Shown here in pieces: positions 1-8,937 of a stretch of DNA of 64,000 nt; positions within the stretch are counted from its first letter, which is position 1; every line of letters begins with the position of its first letter. The notes beneath the pieces were generated by a model. The model did not search any database and had not been told where the DNA came from. It saw nothing but the letters and a program-made list of their open reading frames with translations. The DNA comes from Firmicutes bacterium HGW-Firmicutes-15. GTDB taxonomy: Bacteria; Bacillota; Syntrophomonadia; Syntrophomonadales; Syntrophomonadaceae. The position numbers and the translations under genes were made by a program. Location: NCBI GenBank assembly GCA_002840245.1, contig PHAA01000007.1:62001-126000 (forward strand), given 5' to 3'.

Positions 1-17
1 CAACAAATAAAATGCAA

Positions 18-39
18 AAGGACCGTTAATACGGTCCTT
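18..39 (-). terminator. Terminator of the DUF3795 gene
   Basis: A 9-bp perfect hairpin (arms 18-26 and 31-39, loop TAAT) lies just past the stop of the minus-strand gene at 62-400. On the minus strand it is followed by TTTTGCATTTT, so it fits a Rho-independent terminator for that gene. Confidence 0.75.
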
Positions 40-61
40 CATAATAAGGTTTTTGCGAAAA

Positions 62-400
62 TTATAGCTTTTTTGGGCCAATCTGCTCCTGCTTAAAACG
101 ATCCAACCCTATCGTTTTAATTCTATTCAAATTACCAATTCTATCTGTGTTAAAAATAAAACCAAAAAATCTTGATACTATGTTGTATAGCTTTTTACAC
201 TGCTTAAAATCCCCAAAATCTTTACATAACGCACATGTAGAAAAGCCACGTTCCATAGAACAAGCCTTCATCTTACAATTACTATTCATTGGTTTATCAC
301 TATGACAGCCCTGGCATTTATCTTTTATAAACATACCACAATTAGTGCAACAAAGACCACAGTACGCGATAATTGGTTCGTTGGTGATATTATGGTTCAT
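62..400 (-). CDS. DUF3795 cysteine-rich protein
   Basis: A 112-residue protein dense in cysteines: an N-terminal YCGLCCTNCGMF motif, then CQGCH, a C-M-K-A-C pair and CALCKDF. This arrangement is typical of the DUF3795 family of small, presumably metal-binding proteins common in anaerobes; the biochemical role is unknown. The ATG at 400 has a GGAGG site 7 bases upstream, which fixes the start. It is a single-gene unit with its own terminator. The C-terminal third is basic and lacks cysteines. Family assignment is from the cysteine pattern only. Confidence 0.8.
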   Translation of the reverse strand: MNHNITNEPIIAYCGLCCTNCGMFIKDKCQGCHSDKPMNSNCKMKACSMERGFSTCALCKDFGDFKQCKKLYNIVSRFFGFIFNTDRIGNLNRIKTIGLDRFKQEQIGPKKL

Positions 401-455
401 TGGAAATCCTCCGAATTTATTGTGATTGTTTATTAAATATACTCTTGCATACTGA

Positions 456-1937
456 CTATAGAGATCGAGCCAGAGTGATTAGTTTTTCGGCTACTTCTGC
501 CATCTCCATGACCGAAGCAGTGACCTCCTCGGTGGCAGCCGCCTGCTCCTGACTCTGCTTAACTGTTCCTTGGGAGGCCTCGACAGCTTCCTGGACCTTA
601 AAACTGATGTCTCGAATTAACCTTCCGATCTCATCAGCTGTCTGTTTCGATTGATCGGAAAGCTTTCTTATTTCTTCTGCCACCACCCCGAAGCCTCTTC
701 CTAATTCCCCGGCCCGGGCTGCTTCAATCGCTGCATTCAATCCCAGCATCTTGGTTTGATCCGCTACGTTCTTGGTGAAGACCAGAACCTCGCTAATATT
801 TGCCAAATATTTCTGCACATCGTTGATTTCGTCGGCGAGTTTGCTTTCTGTAATATTAATCTCTCCGGCCGAAGCAGCAATTTCCTGCATGACGCTGGCC
901 ATTTGCTCAGTATTACTACTCAGTTTGCCGGCCGCATCCTGCAGGTTACTGGCCAGGTTGCGCGGCGTGGTTATACCAAAGGTGCCTACCACCTCACCAG
1001 TTTCTTCATCAAAGAGAGGAATACTTATCATGCGGATATTCCCCAACTTCTTGGTGCTAATATCAACCTGTATCCTTTTCTTGGCCTGGATGGTCTGGAC
1101 AGCAGTCTTTACTTCCGTTATCGGTAAACCGATGGTCACATTCGTGTCAAATTTATCTGAACCCATGCGGCAATTTACCTTCTCCATATCGCTCGCCCCT
1201 ACCCAAGCTCCTTCGGGCTGGGAATCGATTATAATGGGTGCGAAAATATCAAAGGCCTTGACTACAGGATGAAGCCGGGGTGCAAACACCCCGTAAGTTC
1301 CTGCCACGGCATTGTGCTCATCGTCATCTTCAAAAATGGGAACCACCCAGATATTCAAACGAATACCGTAAATCTTCTCATTCACTGTTTCACTTATCGG
1401 TTTACGGGTCTGAATACAGCGTTGAATAACGCCACCCTGCACTAGGGTCTCCCCCACCCGGATACCGGCAAATTCAATATTGTGGTTTTGAACAAAGTCG
1501 TAACGCAGGGTGTCGGTAGTAAAATAGATTACACCATCTTTTCCGTAGGTCGGGGTGAGAAAAGCTGCCGATGTCCGAAAAGCCTCTTTCTTACTACGGG
1601 CTCTTTTTAAAATCCGCTCGTGCCCTTCTACGAAAGTCATCATAACATTAGCCATATGGGAGTCCATCAGCGAAGCAGAAGCCGACTTCATCTTCAGCGC
1701 CTGCTCTTGAACACTTTTATTGCCGGTGGCCTCGATAATGATCTCCAGCCCCGGGGTGCGCAATAAATCACCCAAATCCTGAAAAGCAGGAACACCAAGT
1801 CCTCTGGCTAACTTCATTCCCGGAGCTTCAGCATTCACATCACACAAGCCCACGACTTTAAATTCCTCAATGCCATGGAATGCTCCCAAGATTGTGGTTC
1901 CTCCCTTGCCTCCCCCAATAATCCCAATGTTTGTCAT
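456..1937 (-). CDS. Soluble methyl-accepting chemotaxis protein with Rossmann domain
   Basis: A 493-residue chemoreceptor-like protein with no transmembrane segment. Residues 1-120 look like a dinucleotide-binding Rossmann fold (GIIGGGKGG at 5-13, acidic end of strand 2 at GLCDV). Two PAS-like stretches follow at about 130-330, then a methyl-accepting signalling domain whose conserved tip, [13 protein letters not shown], sits at about 399-411. It should signal through CheA/CheW, none of which is in the window. The ATG at 1937 is preferred over the longer frame starting at 2003 because it has a GGAGGGG site directly upstream. The coiled coil after the tip is short. Binding of NAD(P) or a related metabolite is inferred from the glycine motif. 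It stands alone on the minus strand. Confidence 0.85.
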   Translation of the reverse strand: MTNIGIIGGGKGGTTILGAFHGIEEFKVVGLCDVNAEAPGMKLARGLGVPAFQDLGDLLRTPGLEIIIEATGNKSVQEQALKMKSASASLMDSHMANVMMTFVEGHERILKRARSKKEAFRTSAAFLTPTYGKDGVIYFTTDTLRYDFVQNHNIEFAGIRVGETLVQGGVIQRCIQTRKPISETVNEKIYGIRLNIWVVPIFEDDDEHNAVAGTYGVFAPRLHPVVKAFDIFAPIIIDSQPEGAWVGASDMEKVNCRMGSDKFDTNVTIGLPITEVKTAVQTIQAKKRIQVDISTKKLGNIRMISIPLFDEETGEVVGTFGITTPRNLASNLQDAAGKLSSNTEQMASVMQEIAASAGEINITESKLADEINDVQKYLANISEVLVFTKNVADQTKMLGLNAAIEAARAGELGRGFGVVAEEIRKLSDQSKQTADEIGRLIRDISFKVQEAVEASQGTVKQSQEQAAATEEVTASVMEMAEVAEKLITLARSL

Positions 1938-2376
1938 ATTTACCCCTCCCCTTTGTTTATATTTGTTATTATTCAACATGAGGCTGCAAAGCCAAATGTT
2001 CACTTGTTCATATTTATAATGATACTACATAATATGGTGGAACATACAAGAAATGCTATAAAGGCCGGTAATGTTTTATAGTCATTTTTACGGTAAACTG
2101 TAAAAAATCCAATTAGTTAACGTAGAAAGCCCCCGCATTAGCGAGGGCATTACTTTATAACTATATAATACATTGCTTCTTTCTATAACCTTCGACCGAT
2201 TTCTCCATGATATTTACAAATATTATTTAATTTGATGAAGCAATTGATTGCGTATTGTGTCACAATTACCACCTTGACAGATGTTTATGGCATAAACAGT
2301 AGCTTAACCCAAGTGATTCAATATTGTCTTTCGCTGTTATTTATCGTATATCACGTCGAGGTTTGCATTCTCAGAT
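1938..2376. other. Intergenic region
   Basis: AT-rich, no convincing gene. It holds the promoter region of the chemoreceptor and a G+C-rich hairpin (2129-2148). I see no RNA gene or coding remnant. Confidence 0.6.
2129..2148 (-). terminator. Possible terminator hairpin
   Basis: Arms 2129-2136 and 2141-2148 form an 8-bp G+C-rich stem with one G-T pair and an ATTA loop. On the minus strand it is followed by TTTCTACG, so it may end the DUF975 transcript, although it lies about 230 bases past that stop codon. Confidence 0.4.
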
Positions 2377-3123
2377 TCAAGAAAGTTCATCTATCAGTAA
2401 TTCTTCATTAGTACATAGACCATTTTGTATGGCATGCTGACGTAATATCATATATAACTCGGACTCAGTGGCATTTTGATAAGGCATTACAAATAAGATT
2501 CCAACAAAAAATGCCAACATTCCTAAAAGATACCAGCCAATAAAGGAAAGATCCAAAACAAAGATTGAAAACTTTTGTCCATCAGTCATTTTTACGCTCA
2601 ATTCCAATGCTCGTTTATAATTTATTTGCGGATTATCAGCCAAAATATAAGGAACCATTCTATAAGCATAAAACTTAACGATACCTGGAATGATCAGTAA
2701 TAAGAACCACAACAAATTAATAAAGGCACGCCATAGCATACCTTTGATAACACCGAAATACTTTAATTTTACAAAAGCAAAGCCTAAATTGTTCATGTCA
2801 AAGTCATTTTGGGCAGATCGGATAAAGTAACGTCGTCCACCAACTTCTAGTGGATAACCTAAAAAAATTCTAAAAGCTAATGCTAAAACCATTATAAAGA
2901 GAAAAGCACCAATAAAAATAGGCGCATATGCCCACAAATCACTCACAGAGCCAGAATATTTTCCGGAAATGTTTCCTGAATGATCACCACCAAACCTCCA
3001 ATTGAAAGAGTTGCTACTGGTCCCTCCTACCAGAGCGATGACTAAGCTAACTAAAAAGGCTTTCCAATAAGAAATCTTCAACACTTCTTTTGCTCTAGTC
3101 TTAATCAATTTTCTAGTCCACAT
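2377..3123 (-). CDS. DUF975 integral membrane protein
   Basis: A 248-residue membrane protein with the DUF975 hallmarks: an N-terminal RAKEVLK-x-SYWKAFLVSL motif leading into the first membrane helix, a second long helix near 68-92, a PGIVKFYAYRMVPYIL segment near 140 and a final helix near 190-215. Function of the family is unknown. The start at 3123 has a GGGAGGGG site. Residues 38-60 form a Gly/Ser-rich loop, probably an external or cytoplasmic linker. It is not tightly linked to either neighbour. Confidence 0.8.
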   Translation of the reverse strand: MWTRKLIKTRAKEVLKISYWKAFLVSLVIALVGGTSSNSFNWRFGGDHSGNISGKYSGSVSDLWAYAPIFIGAFLFIMVLALAFRIFLGYPLEVGGRRYFIRSAQNDFDMNNLGFAFVKLKYFGVIKGMLWRAFINLLWFLLLIIPGIVKFYAYRMVPYILADNPQINYKRALELSVKMTDGQKFSIFVLDLSFIGWYLLGMLAFFVGILFVMPYQNATESELYMILRQHAIQNGLCTNEELLIDELS

Positions 3124-3322
3124 ATATTAACTTCCCCTCCCTAACAATCCGTCAATAGAAAAACTCCCCAGCTTGTTAAATATATGACTAAATATTTAAT
3201 TTAATATTATTATAACAGAAGGGTGATGTAACGCTTTTTTAAGCTTTCTACGTGTTTTTGATAGAAAAATGACACTGATACAGATAATAATTATTTTACA
3301 TATCAGTGAGATATGCCTGTAA

Positions 3323-4210
3323 CTAATCAAAGGCAAATCCCAGATATCCCAAATCCTCAGGCGTTATTTCAAGATCAATTTCCTGATTTGCCCTAATTAT
3401 TCCGAAAGGACGGATGGAGCCTTGAAGTTGTTTGCCTAAGAATGCAGGTGTGCGCAAAATATATTCTTTTGCATGAAATAATTTGGCTATATATTTAACA
3501 GCTACAGGGAGAAGCTCCTCAGGAATAAGGATTTCTTTAATAAATACCTTATCTGAATTCATCTTTTCAATTACTACACAACCCTGTACTTCTTCAATTT
3601 CTATACCATAGATATCCGCACCGAACTGCTGTGATAGCATTTTTTGGTAGGTAATTTCTTCATCAGCATAGGAGACATAAAGCCTCCCGCTAAGTTGTTT
3701 ATTTCTCCTGTGATTATATTCTTCGGGAGTAATGCCTGATATAGTGCAGTGCCAGGTTTCACTCACGTCCCAGCTCTCGATCAAATTCCAGGTAAATGAA
3801 GCCTCTCGAATATAGAAACCATCCTGATATCCTTGTTGGCGATAAAAGTCAAAAAGTTGTTTCTCGGATGGAACCAGAATGGAGAACGCATTCGTCTTTT
3901 TTCTCAAATAATGGTAAGCGAAATTCATTATCTGGGTTGCATACCCTCTGCTCTGGTATTTTGGATGGGTTGCGATAGCGTAGAGCATGGTAGAATTAAA
4001 GCTTCGCTTATCAGCGGCTATTGTTTTGATCGGCAGCATTGTTAGCATGGCTAAAATCTCTCCATCTTGAAGCAGCAACAGCGTTTCATCTTCTTTATAC
4101 CGATTGGCGTAGTAGAAATCAATATAATGGTCGCTATCTCCAAAGCAAAGTTTCCATATTTCTTTTTGCCGAGCCGTTTCGCCCGCTTTAGCCAGTCTGA
4201 CTTCGCTCAT
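3323..4210 (-). CDS. GNAT N-acetyltransferase, Eis-like layout
   Basis: A 295-residue acyltransferase. The N-terminal half is a GNAT fold with the acetyl-CoA loop seen as HPKYQSRGYATQIM near residue 86, following an ATHP strand. The C-terminal half (about 150-295) is a second domain of the type seen in Eis-like enzymes that modify amines. The substrate is unknown. It lies 39 bases downstream of a DUF2156 gene on the same strand, so the two are probably cotranscribed. A GGGAGG site lies about 15 bases before the ATG, which is rather far, so the exact start is slightly uncertain. Confidence 0.8.
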   Translation of the reverse strand: MSEVRLAKAGETARQKEIWKLCFGDSDHYIDFYYANRYKEDETLLLLQDGEILAMLTMLPIKTIAADKRSFNSTMLYAIATHPKYQSRGYATQIMNFAYHYLRKKTNAFSILVPSEKQLFDFYRQQGYQDGFYIREASFTWNLIESWDVSETWHCTISGITPEEYNHRRNKQLSGRLYVSYADEEITYQKMLSQQFGADIYGIEIEEVQGCVVIEKMNSDKVFIKEILIPEELLPVAVKYIAKLFHAKEYILRTPAFLGKQLQGSIRPFGIIRANQEIDLEITPEDLGYLGFAFD

Positions 4211-4249
4211 CTTAACTCTCGTGATCCTCCCTCGTCAATTCCCTTAAAT

Positions 4250-5164
4250 TCACACTGACTTTAATCCTACAAATTTTCCCCAGTATTTTTCCTCCATTTT
4301 AACCGGGTGATAAGATAACTTAGCTTTTCTTAATCCCTCTTGGCCCATATCTTCCTCACGATTAATATAAATCAGTTCGGGATGATTTTTCTGAATTAGA
4401 GTCGCAAATTCACGGTTGATCATTTGATAGGCACCCTGTATTTCCTCAAGTGCTTTTTCAATATGAATATCATAGGTATCTGAATTAAGTTTGTCTCCCA
4501 TAGTGTAGGCAACAACCCTTCCTTCTGAACGAAGGAGTCCACCTTCTAAGCCAAGCTCCATAAAATAATCAAAACATCGTCGTACCGCGCAATTTTCATT
4601 TGCAAGCTGTTTCTCATCCTCACACCCGTGTGCTTTACACCATTCTAGGTTCATCTCCCAGCACTGTGCTAGATTTTCAGATGATATCTGTTCAAAGCTC
4701 CAGATGTTATGTTTTTTAAAATGATTGACATGGTTGCGTTTTGATTTAATTTTATCACCCGATAGAGTTACGAGCTTGTCCAAAAGGTAAACATAGTCAA
4801 AGCTGTCTCGCCTCTCAGTATACTCAAAACGGGCTGGAAATAAGCTGTTAATTACAGCAATATTCTCAGTCGATAGTCCAGCTAATATAAAGTCATACCC
4901 ACAGGTTGCTGCGTCTTGCTCCATTGCCTCTATGATAAATTTGGGATCACCCTGGCCTGCAGGATAAAAATAATACGGAACTCCATCCAAGTTTACACCT
5001 TTAACAAGCAGGTAATCGTCTATCCGTGCCACACGATAGTTATAGATTTTTGACCATGCAAAAATGTTGGTGAAATTATAATGGCAGCCGCGCATATCGG
5101 CTGCAGCAAGAAGAATATCAATCCACTTTTTATCGTTTATCTCTACTTTTTTAAAACTTATCAT
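4250..5164 (-). CDS. DUF2156 acyl/aminoacyl transferase-like protein
   Basis: A 304-residue soluble protein of the DUF2156 family, related to the catalytic GNAT-like domain of phosphatidylglycerol lysyltransferases (MprF). Visible features are KSKRNHVNHFKKHN near 140 and INREEDMGQEGLRKAKLSYHP near the C terminus, both typical of the family. It lacks the membrane domain of MprF, so lipid lysylation should not be assumed. An AGGTGG site precedes the ATG. It is first of an apparent two-gene unit with the downstream GNAT gene, which may act on the same kind of substrate. Confidence 0.8.
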   Translation of the reverse strand: MISFKKVEINDKKWIDILLAAADMRGCHYNFTNIFAWSKIYNYRVARIDDYLLVKGVNLDGVPYYFYPAGQGDPKFIIEAMEQDAATCGYDFILAGLSTENIAVINSLFPARFEYTERRDSFDYVYLLDKLVTLSGDKIKSKRNHVNHFKKHNIWSFEQISSENLAQCWEMNLEWCKAHGCEDEKQLANENCAVRRCFDYFMELGLEGGLLRSEGRVVAYTMGDKLNSDTYDIHIEKALEEIQGAYQMINREFATLIQKNHPELIYINREEDMGQEGLRKAKLSYHPVKMEEKYWGKFVGLKSV

Positions 5165-5269
5165 CTAATAATTCCACCTAACATCTCCAAATAGCGATCA
5201 AGCATTTCTCCAATATATTCTCGCCTTTATACTATGATCTATGCATCGGTAATAAGCATACAAAAAATA

Positions 5270-5974
5270 CTAGATAACAACCTCCTGCCCTCTTTGGGTA
5301 AATTGAATAACCTGAGTAGCAGAATCCTTCATTCTGGTGCAAAACTGCCTAACTACATCGTGATCATCCCAAAAGTGCATGGGGATAAAATAACCGGGAT
5401 TGATTTCATTGATAAATAACTCTGCCCCTAAACAATAATTTTGTTCTAATCTAGGATCAACCGGAAAGAAGGCAATATCTATGGATTCCCCTTTTATTTT
5501 TGCTATTTCTTCTTTGAACCCTTTCTCTGCAATAATATTTTCTGCAGGTGTTTCCTCTTCCCAGTACCACCAGTTTAAATCTCCGGCATGAAATATGCTT
5601 ACTCCATCACATCTGACTAAAAATGATACACCTTCGTCAGTGGAGCCGTAGGCTTTAACATTTATATCATCAATTTGTTTCTCCTCGTAGGGTGAAATGA
5701 AGGTAATATTGTCTTTTGTGAGCGGAATATCCTTAACACTACAAATATCATTGCTTAGGATGTATTGAACACTTGGCTGTGGCTGCTTATTCTGCCATTT
5801 AAATATTTCGGGGTTATAATGGTCAGGATGTATATGGGAGGAAAATACGTAAGTTTTTTTGTTCTTCAAATTGAGAGAACCCTGATAGAAATCAAAGACC
5901 AATAAGCACTTATCTGTTTCTACGCAAAAACCACTATGATATAAATATTTTATGATAATATTTAATTTCTCCAT
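5270..5974 (-). CDS. MBL-fold metallo-hydrolase, UlaG-like
   Basis: A 234-residue metallo-beta-lactamase-fold protein with the metal site SHIHPDH near residue 47 and further ligands in HAGDLNWW and the late MHFWDD segment. It resembles short UlaG-like hydrolases; the substrate is not known. The frame extends to 6016, but the ATG at 5974 has a GAGGTG site six bases upstream and is chosen. It precedes the DUF2156 gene by about 105 bases on the same strand and may belong to that transcript. Confidence 0.8.
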   Translation of the reverse strand: MEKLNIIIKYLYHSGFCVETDKCLLVFDFYQGSLNLKNKKTYVFSSHIHPDHYNPEIFKWQNKQPQPSVQYILSNDICSVKDIPLTKDNITFISPYEEKQIDDINVKAYGSTDEGVSFLVRCDGVSIFHAGDLNWWYWEEETPAENIIAEKGFKEEIAKIKGESIDIAFFPVDPRLEQNYCLGAELFINEINPGYFIPMHFWDDHDVVRQFCTRMKDSATQVIQFTQRGQEVVI

Positions 5975-6272
5975 TGATAGCACCTCATTTTGATTATACA
6001 TATGAATCATCCCCAATTGAGTCTACAGTTGTCTATTTCATTAGTCAATATTAGAAGTAAACGCAGATTAATCCAGTATAGCCCGCTCTGAAACACTCTA
6101 TATCTTCTCGAACTGTTTTTATTCATCTGTATGTTTTCCTATTCCAATGTCCCATAGTATTCAGAGTAAGGGTTAATACTAAGCTATTGACCATAATACT
6201 GACTATGGTTATTCTAGAATTGTATTGAAACTTAGAGACTATATTAAGTAAGAAAGTTTTAAAGGAGTAATT

Positions 6273-7100
6273 ATGAAGAATAATTACAGCGATGTGCAGG
6301 TATCCCCTAAAGGTAATCAAACAACGAAGATCACTATTTTCTATTTTTCCGGTACCGGTAATTCTTTGTGGGCAGCCAGGGCTTTGGCCCGCGAACTTGG
6401 CAATACAGAACTGATTTCCATGGTGGATTGGGATATTAACCAGCGTAATATTGATTCGCAGTTGATAGGCCTGGTTTTTCCAGTGCATATTTGGGGCGTG
6501 CCGAAACGAGTTTTGGAATTCCTGGACCAATTGCAGGCAATGTCCCCTGATTATATCTTTGCTGTTGCTAACAATGCCGGTCAAGTGTCTAATACCCTGG
6601 TGCAATTACACAAGGTTATGAAATCCAAGGGTTTAGTCCTATCCAGCGGATGGTCGATCGTTATGCCTTCCAATTATATCCCATGGGGAGGTCCGGGTTC
6701 TTCGGAAAAACAAAATGAACTTTTTGCGGCAGCTCGTATAAAGATATCTGATATTGTGCAGGAAATTAACCGCAGAGTTAAAAAACCAGTGGAGAAAGGT
6801 CCCCTCTGGCAAAGGATCGTTTTTACCTGGCTGTATAAATTAAGTTTTCCTCATGTTCCTGAGATGGATCGAAAGTTCTGGGTTGATGACCGGTGTAATC
6901 AATGCGGGCTATGTGTTCAGCTATGTCCCAAGAAAAATATTACGATGCTGGGTGAGAAACTGGTCTGGGAAAATCACTGCGAGCAATGTTTGGCCTGTAT
7001 ACAATGGTGCCCCCAAGAAGCCTTGCAGTACGGTAAAAAAACGCCAGCTTATTCACGTTATCACCATCCGGAGATCAAGGTTAAGGATTTAATGAAATAA
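6273..7100 (+). CDS. EFR1-type flavodoxin/ferredoxin protein
   Basis: A 275-residue electron-transfer protein. Residues 20-170 form a flavodoxin-like domain with the FMN loop FSGTGNSLWAA. The C-terminal part carries two 4Fe-4S motifs, CNQCGLCVQLCP near 210 and CEQCLACIQWCP near 238. Such EFR1-family proteins are common in strict anaerobes; partners are unknown. The AAAGGAG site before 6273 supports the start. The glycosylase gene follows 56 bases later on the same strand. Confidence 0.88.
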   Translation: MKNNYSDVQVSPKGNQTTKITIFYFSGTGNSLWAARALARELGNTELISMVDWDINQRNIDSQLIGLVFPVHIWGVPKRVLEFLDQLQAMSPDYIFAVANNAGQVSNTLVQLHKVMKSKGLVLSSGWSIVMPSNYIPWGGPGSSEKQNELFAAARIKISDIVQEINRRVKKPVEKGPLWQRIVFTWLYKLSFPHVPEMDRKFWVDDRCNQCGLCVQLCPKKNITMLGEKLVWENHCEQCLACIQWCPQEALQYGKKTPAYSRYHHPEIKVKDLMK

Positions 7101-7156
7101 GATTATAGTTTCAATACGATTGGGAACATTAAGCGGTAACTTTACCGGAGGTTTTA

Positions 7157-7798
7157 ATGAAAGGATTACTAGAAATATACAACACCCTTTTGAATGCCTA
7201 TGGTCAGCGGCACTGGTGGCCTGCAAAAACTCCATTTGAAATGATGCTTGGCGCTATATTAACTCAAAATACAACCTGGATGAATGTGGAGAAGGCAATA
7301 AGAAATTTTGGTGAGCTCTTATCTCCAGAGTTTATATCTTCGATAAGTAATGATGAATTAGCACAATTAATCCGCCCAAGTGGTTATTACAATCAAAAAG
7401 CAATCAAGCTGAAAGCCTTTACACAGTGGTTCGAAAGATACTCGTATGATGTGGAGAAAGCGATACAGATGAATGGGCAATTTCTACGCACCGAACTCCT
7501 TGCAGTTAAGGGAGTGGGGTGTGAAACGGCTGATTCAATTTTGTTGTATGCCTTAAACAAGCCTTTTTTTGTAGTGGATACCTATACCAAACGTATATTA
7601 TACAGGCTCGGCTATGATTTGCCAAATACTTATGATGGATTGCGTCTGAAGATAGAGGAGAGTATTCCATCGGACATATACTTGTATGGCGAATTCCATG
7701 CTTTATTTGTTGAACATGGCAAACGGCATTGTAAAAAGACGCCATCTTGTCAAGCCTGTCCAGTTGACGCTGTATGTAAAAAGCGTATTTTCGTATAA
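7157..7798 (+). CDS. HhH-GPD DNA glycosylase with Fe-S cluster, MagIII-like
   Basis: A 213-residue base-excision repair glycosylase of the endonuclease III superfamily. A helix-hairpin-helix lies at about 112-130 (VKGVGCETAD), followed by the catalytic Asp in VVDTYTKR. Four C-terminal cysteines (C-x5-C-x2-C-x5-C) should hold a 4Fe-4S cluster. The lysine that defines endonuclease III as a lyase in the hairpin is replaced (GVG-C-E-T), and the TWMNVEKAI and ESADxI-like pattern match the MagIII 3-methyladenine glycosylase branch better than Nth. A GGAGG site precedes the ATG. Excision of alkylated purines is inferred from that resemblance. Confidence 0.85.
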   Translation: MKGLLEIYNTLLNAYGQRHWWPAKTPFEMMLGAILTQNTTWMNVEKAIRNFGELLSPEFISSISNDELAQLIRPSGYYNQKAIKLKAFTQWFERYSYDVEKAIQMNGQFLRTELLAVKGVGCETADSILLYALNKPFFVVDTYTKRILYRLGYDLPNTYDGLRLKIEESIPSDIYLYGEFHALFVEHGKRHCKKTPSCQACPVDAVCKKRIFV

Positions 7799-7827
7799 TC
7801 CTAATTAGTGCGATGTACCCACGCTCC

Positions 7828-8499
7828 TTATTGTTCGGTAATGGTTATTTCCTGAATTAAGACATCATTGGTTGGTTTGCTTGCTTCGCCTCTAGAGTCG
7901 GCCTTAACAGGAACTGCTGCTATTTTTAATACTACATCCATGCCCTCAACAACTTGGCCCCAAATTGTATAATTAGGAGAGTTATTCAGATTTTTGGATT
8001 GTTCTCCGGTGCAAATAAAGAATTGACTTCCATTGGTGTTTGGGCCACTATTGGCCATGGCTACAATCCCTGGACCATATGTTAATTTATTGGGTAATTC
8101 ATCTGCAAACTTGTATCCTGGACCTCCTGTACCAGTACCAAGCGGATCACCGGTCTGAATCATAAAGTCTTTGATTATACGATGAAAAGTAATGCCATTG
8201 AAAAAGCCTTGCCTGGCCAGGAAAACAAAATTGTTTACAGTTATCGGAGCGTCATTGTTTAGCAGTTTGATTTTAAATATTCCCATACTGGTTGTGACAA
8301 CAGCGTTGTATTGTTTAGTTTTATCAATACTCATTAATGGAAGGGTTGTATACGTATTATTGCGTTTCGCAACCGAAGGAGAATCAATATTTGTATTGGT
8401 ATCTTTTCCTTGAGGGGCTTTGTTGCCCCACAAATACCAGGTCCCCGCTGCTGATAAAACCAAAATAACAGCCAAAATCATATACACATTCTTCTTCAT
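7828..8499 (-). CDS. Membrane-anchored cyclophilin-type peptidyl-prolyl isomerase
   Basis: A 223-residue protein with an N-terminal membrane anchor (residues 5-23), a Ser/Asn/Thr-rich linker and a cyclophilin domain from about 65 to 220. The catalytic signature is seen as FHRIIKDFMIQTGDP and the GSQFFICT strand. It probably speeds proline isomerisation in proteins folding outside the membrane. No lipobox cysteine is present, so it is an uncleaved anchor or signal-peptidase substrate. A GAGG site lies nine bases before the ATG. The gene is convergent with the glycosylase. Confidence 0.9.
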   Translation of the reverse strand: MKKNVYMILAVILVLSAAGTWYLWGNKAPQGKDTNTNIDSPSVAKRNNTYTTLPLMSIDKTKQYNAVVTTSMGIFKIKLLNNDAPITVNNFVFLARQGFFNGITFHRIIKDFMIQTGDPLGTGTGGPGYKFADELPNKLTYGPGIVAMANSGPNTNGSQFFICTGEQSKNLNNSPNYTIWGQVVEGMDVVLKIAAVPVKADSRGEASKPTNDVLIQEITITEQ

Positions 8500-8556
8500 T
8501 CTTTATTACCTCACAATATAATCTTCAACTATACAACTCACTGGTTTTTATCGACG

Positions 8557-8736
8557 TTATGCCTTTCGATAGACATTGAGACCAATTTTAATATCCTCTT
8601 TTCCTGGGATAGACACGTTGCCTTCAGTTGAGCCAATAATAATGCTCTTTCCCGAAGATGATGTACCGTATTCCTTTGATATATCAACAGTTATTGTCAA
8701 TATATTTCCGTCCAACTTCATTTCGCAGTTCTTCAT
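8557..8736 (-). CDS. Small protein, 59 residues, unknown function
   Basis: A 59-codon frame begins MKNCEMKLDGNILTITVD and ends in NVYRKA. A TAGGAGG site lies nine bases before the ATG. The middle, KEYGTSSSGKSIIIGSTEGN, is rich in Ser/Gly and could be mistaken for a P-loop, but the pattern does not match Walker A. The sequence suggests a small all-beta protein. It sits on the same strand as the cyclophilin (57 bases downstream) and the NHEJ genes (about 200 bases upstream). I recognise no named family; coding is supported by the ribosome site and codon-like composition. Confidence 0.7.
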   Translation of the reverse strand: MKNCEMKLDGNILTITVDISKEYGTSSSGKSIIIGSTEGNVSIPGKEDIKIGLNVYRKA

Positions 8737-8937
8737 AGAAAATCCTCCTATCTTTACTATCTACTCCTATTCTGGCACATAAAATTAGTCTGTTCCATAT
8801 TAATATCTACTGATTTAGCCATCTTTTCACGCGGATACCATATTTTATTTAAGCAGGCGCTTAATCATCATCTTCATTTTTGCCTGAATATCGTCCGAAT
8901 ATCCCTGTCCACGGCGATAATATTCTTAATCGATATC

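Noticed and set aside
6123-6605. 160-residue minus-strand frame
   Set aside because: It lies mostly inside the flavodoxin/ferredoxin gene, has no ribosome site and no family features.
8576-8782. 68-residue plus-strand frame
   Set aside because: The opposite strand carries the 59-residue gene with a proper GGAGG site.
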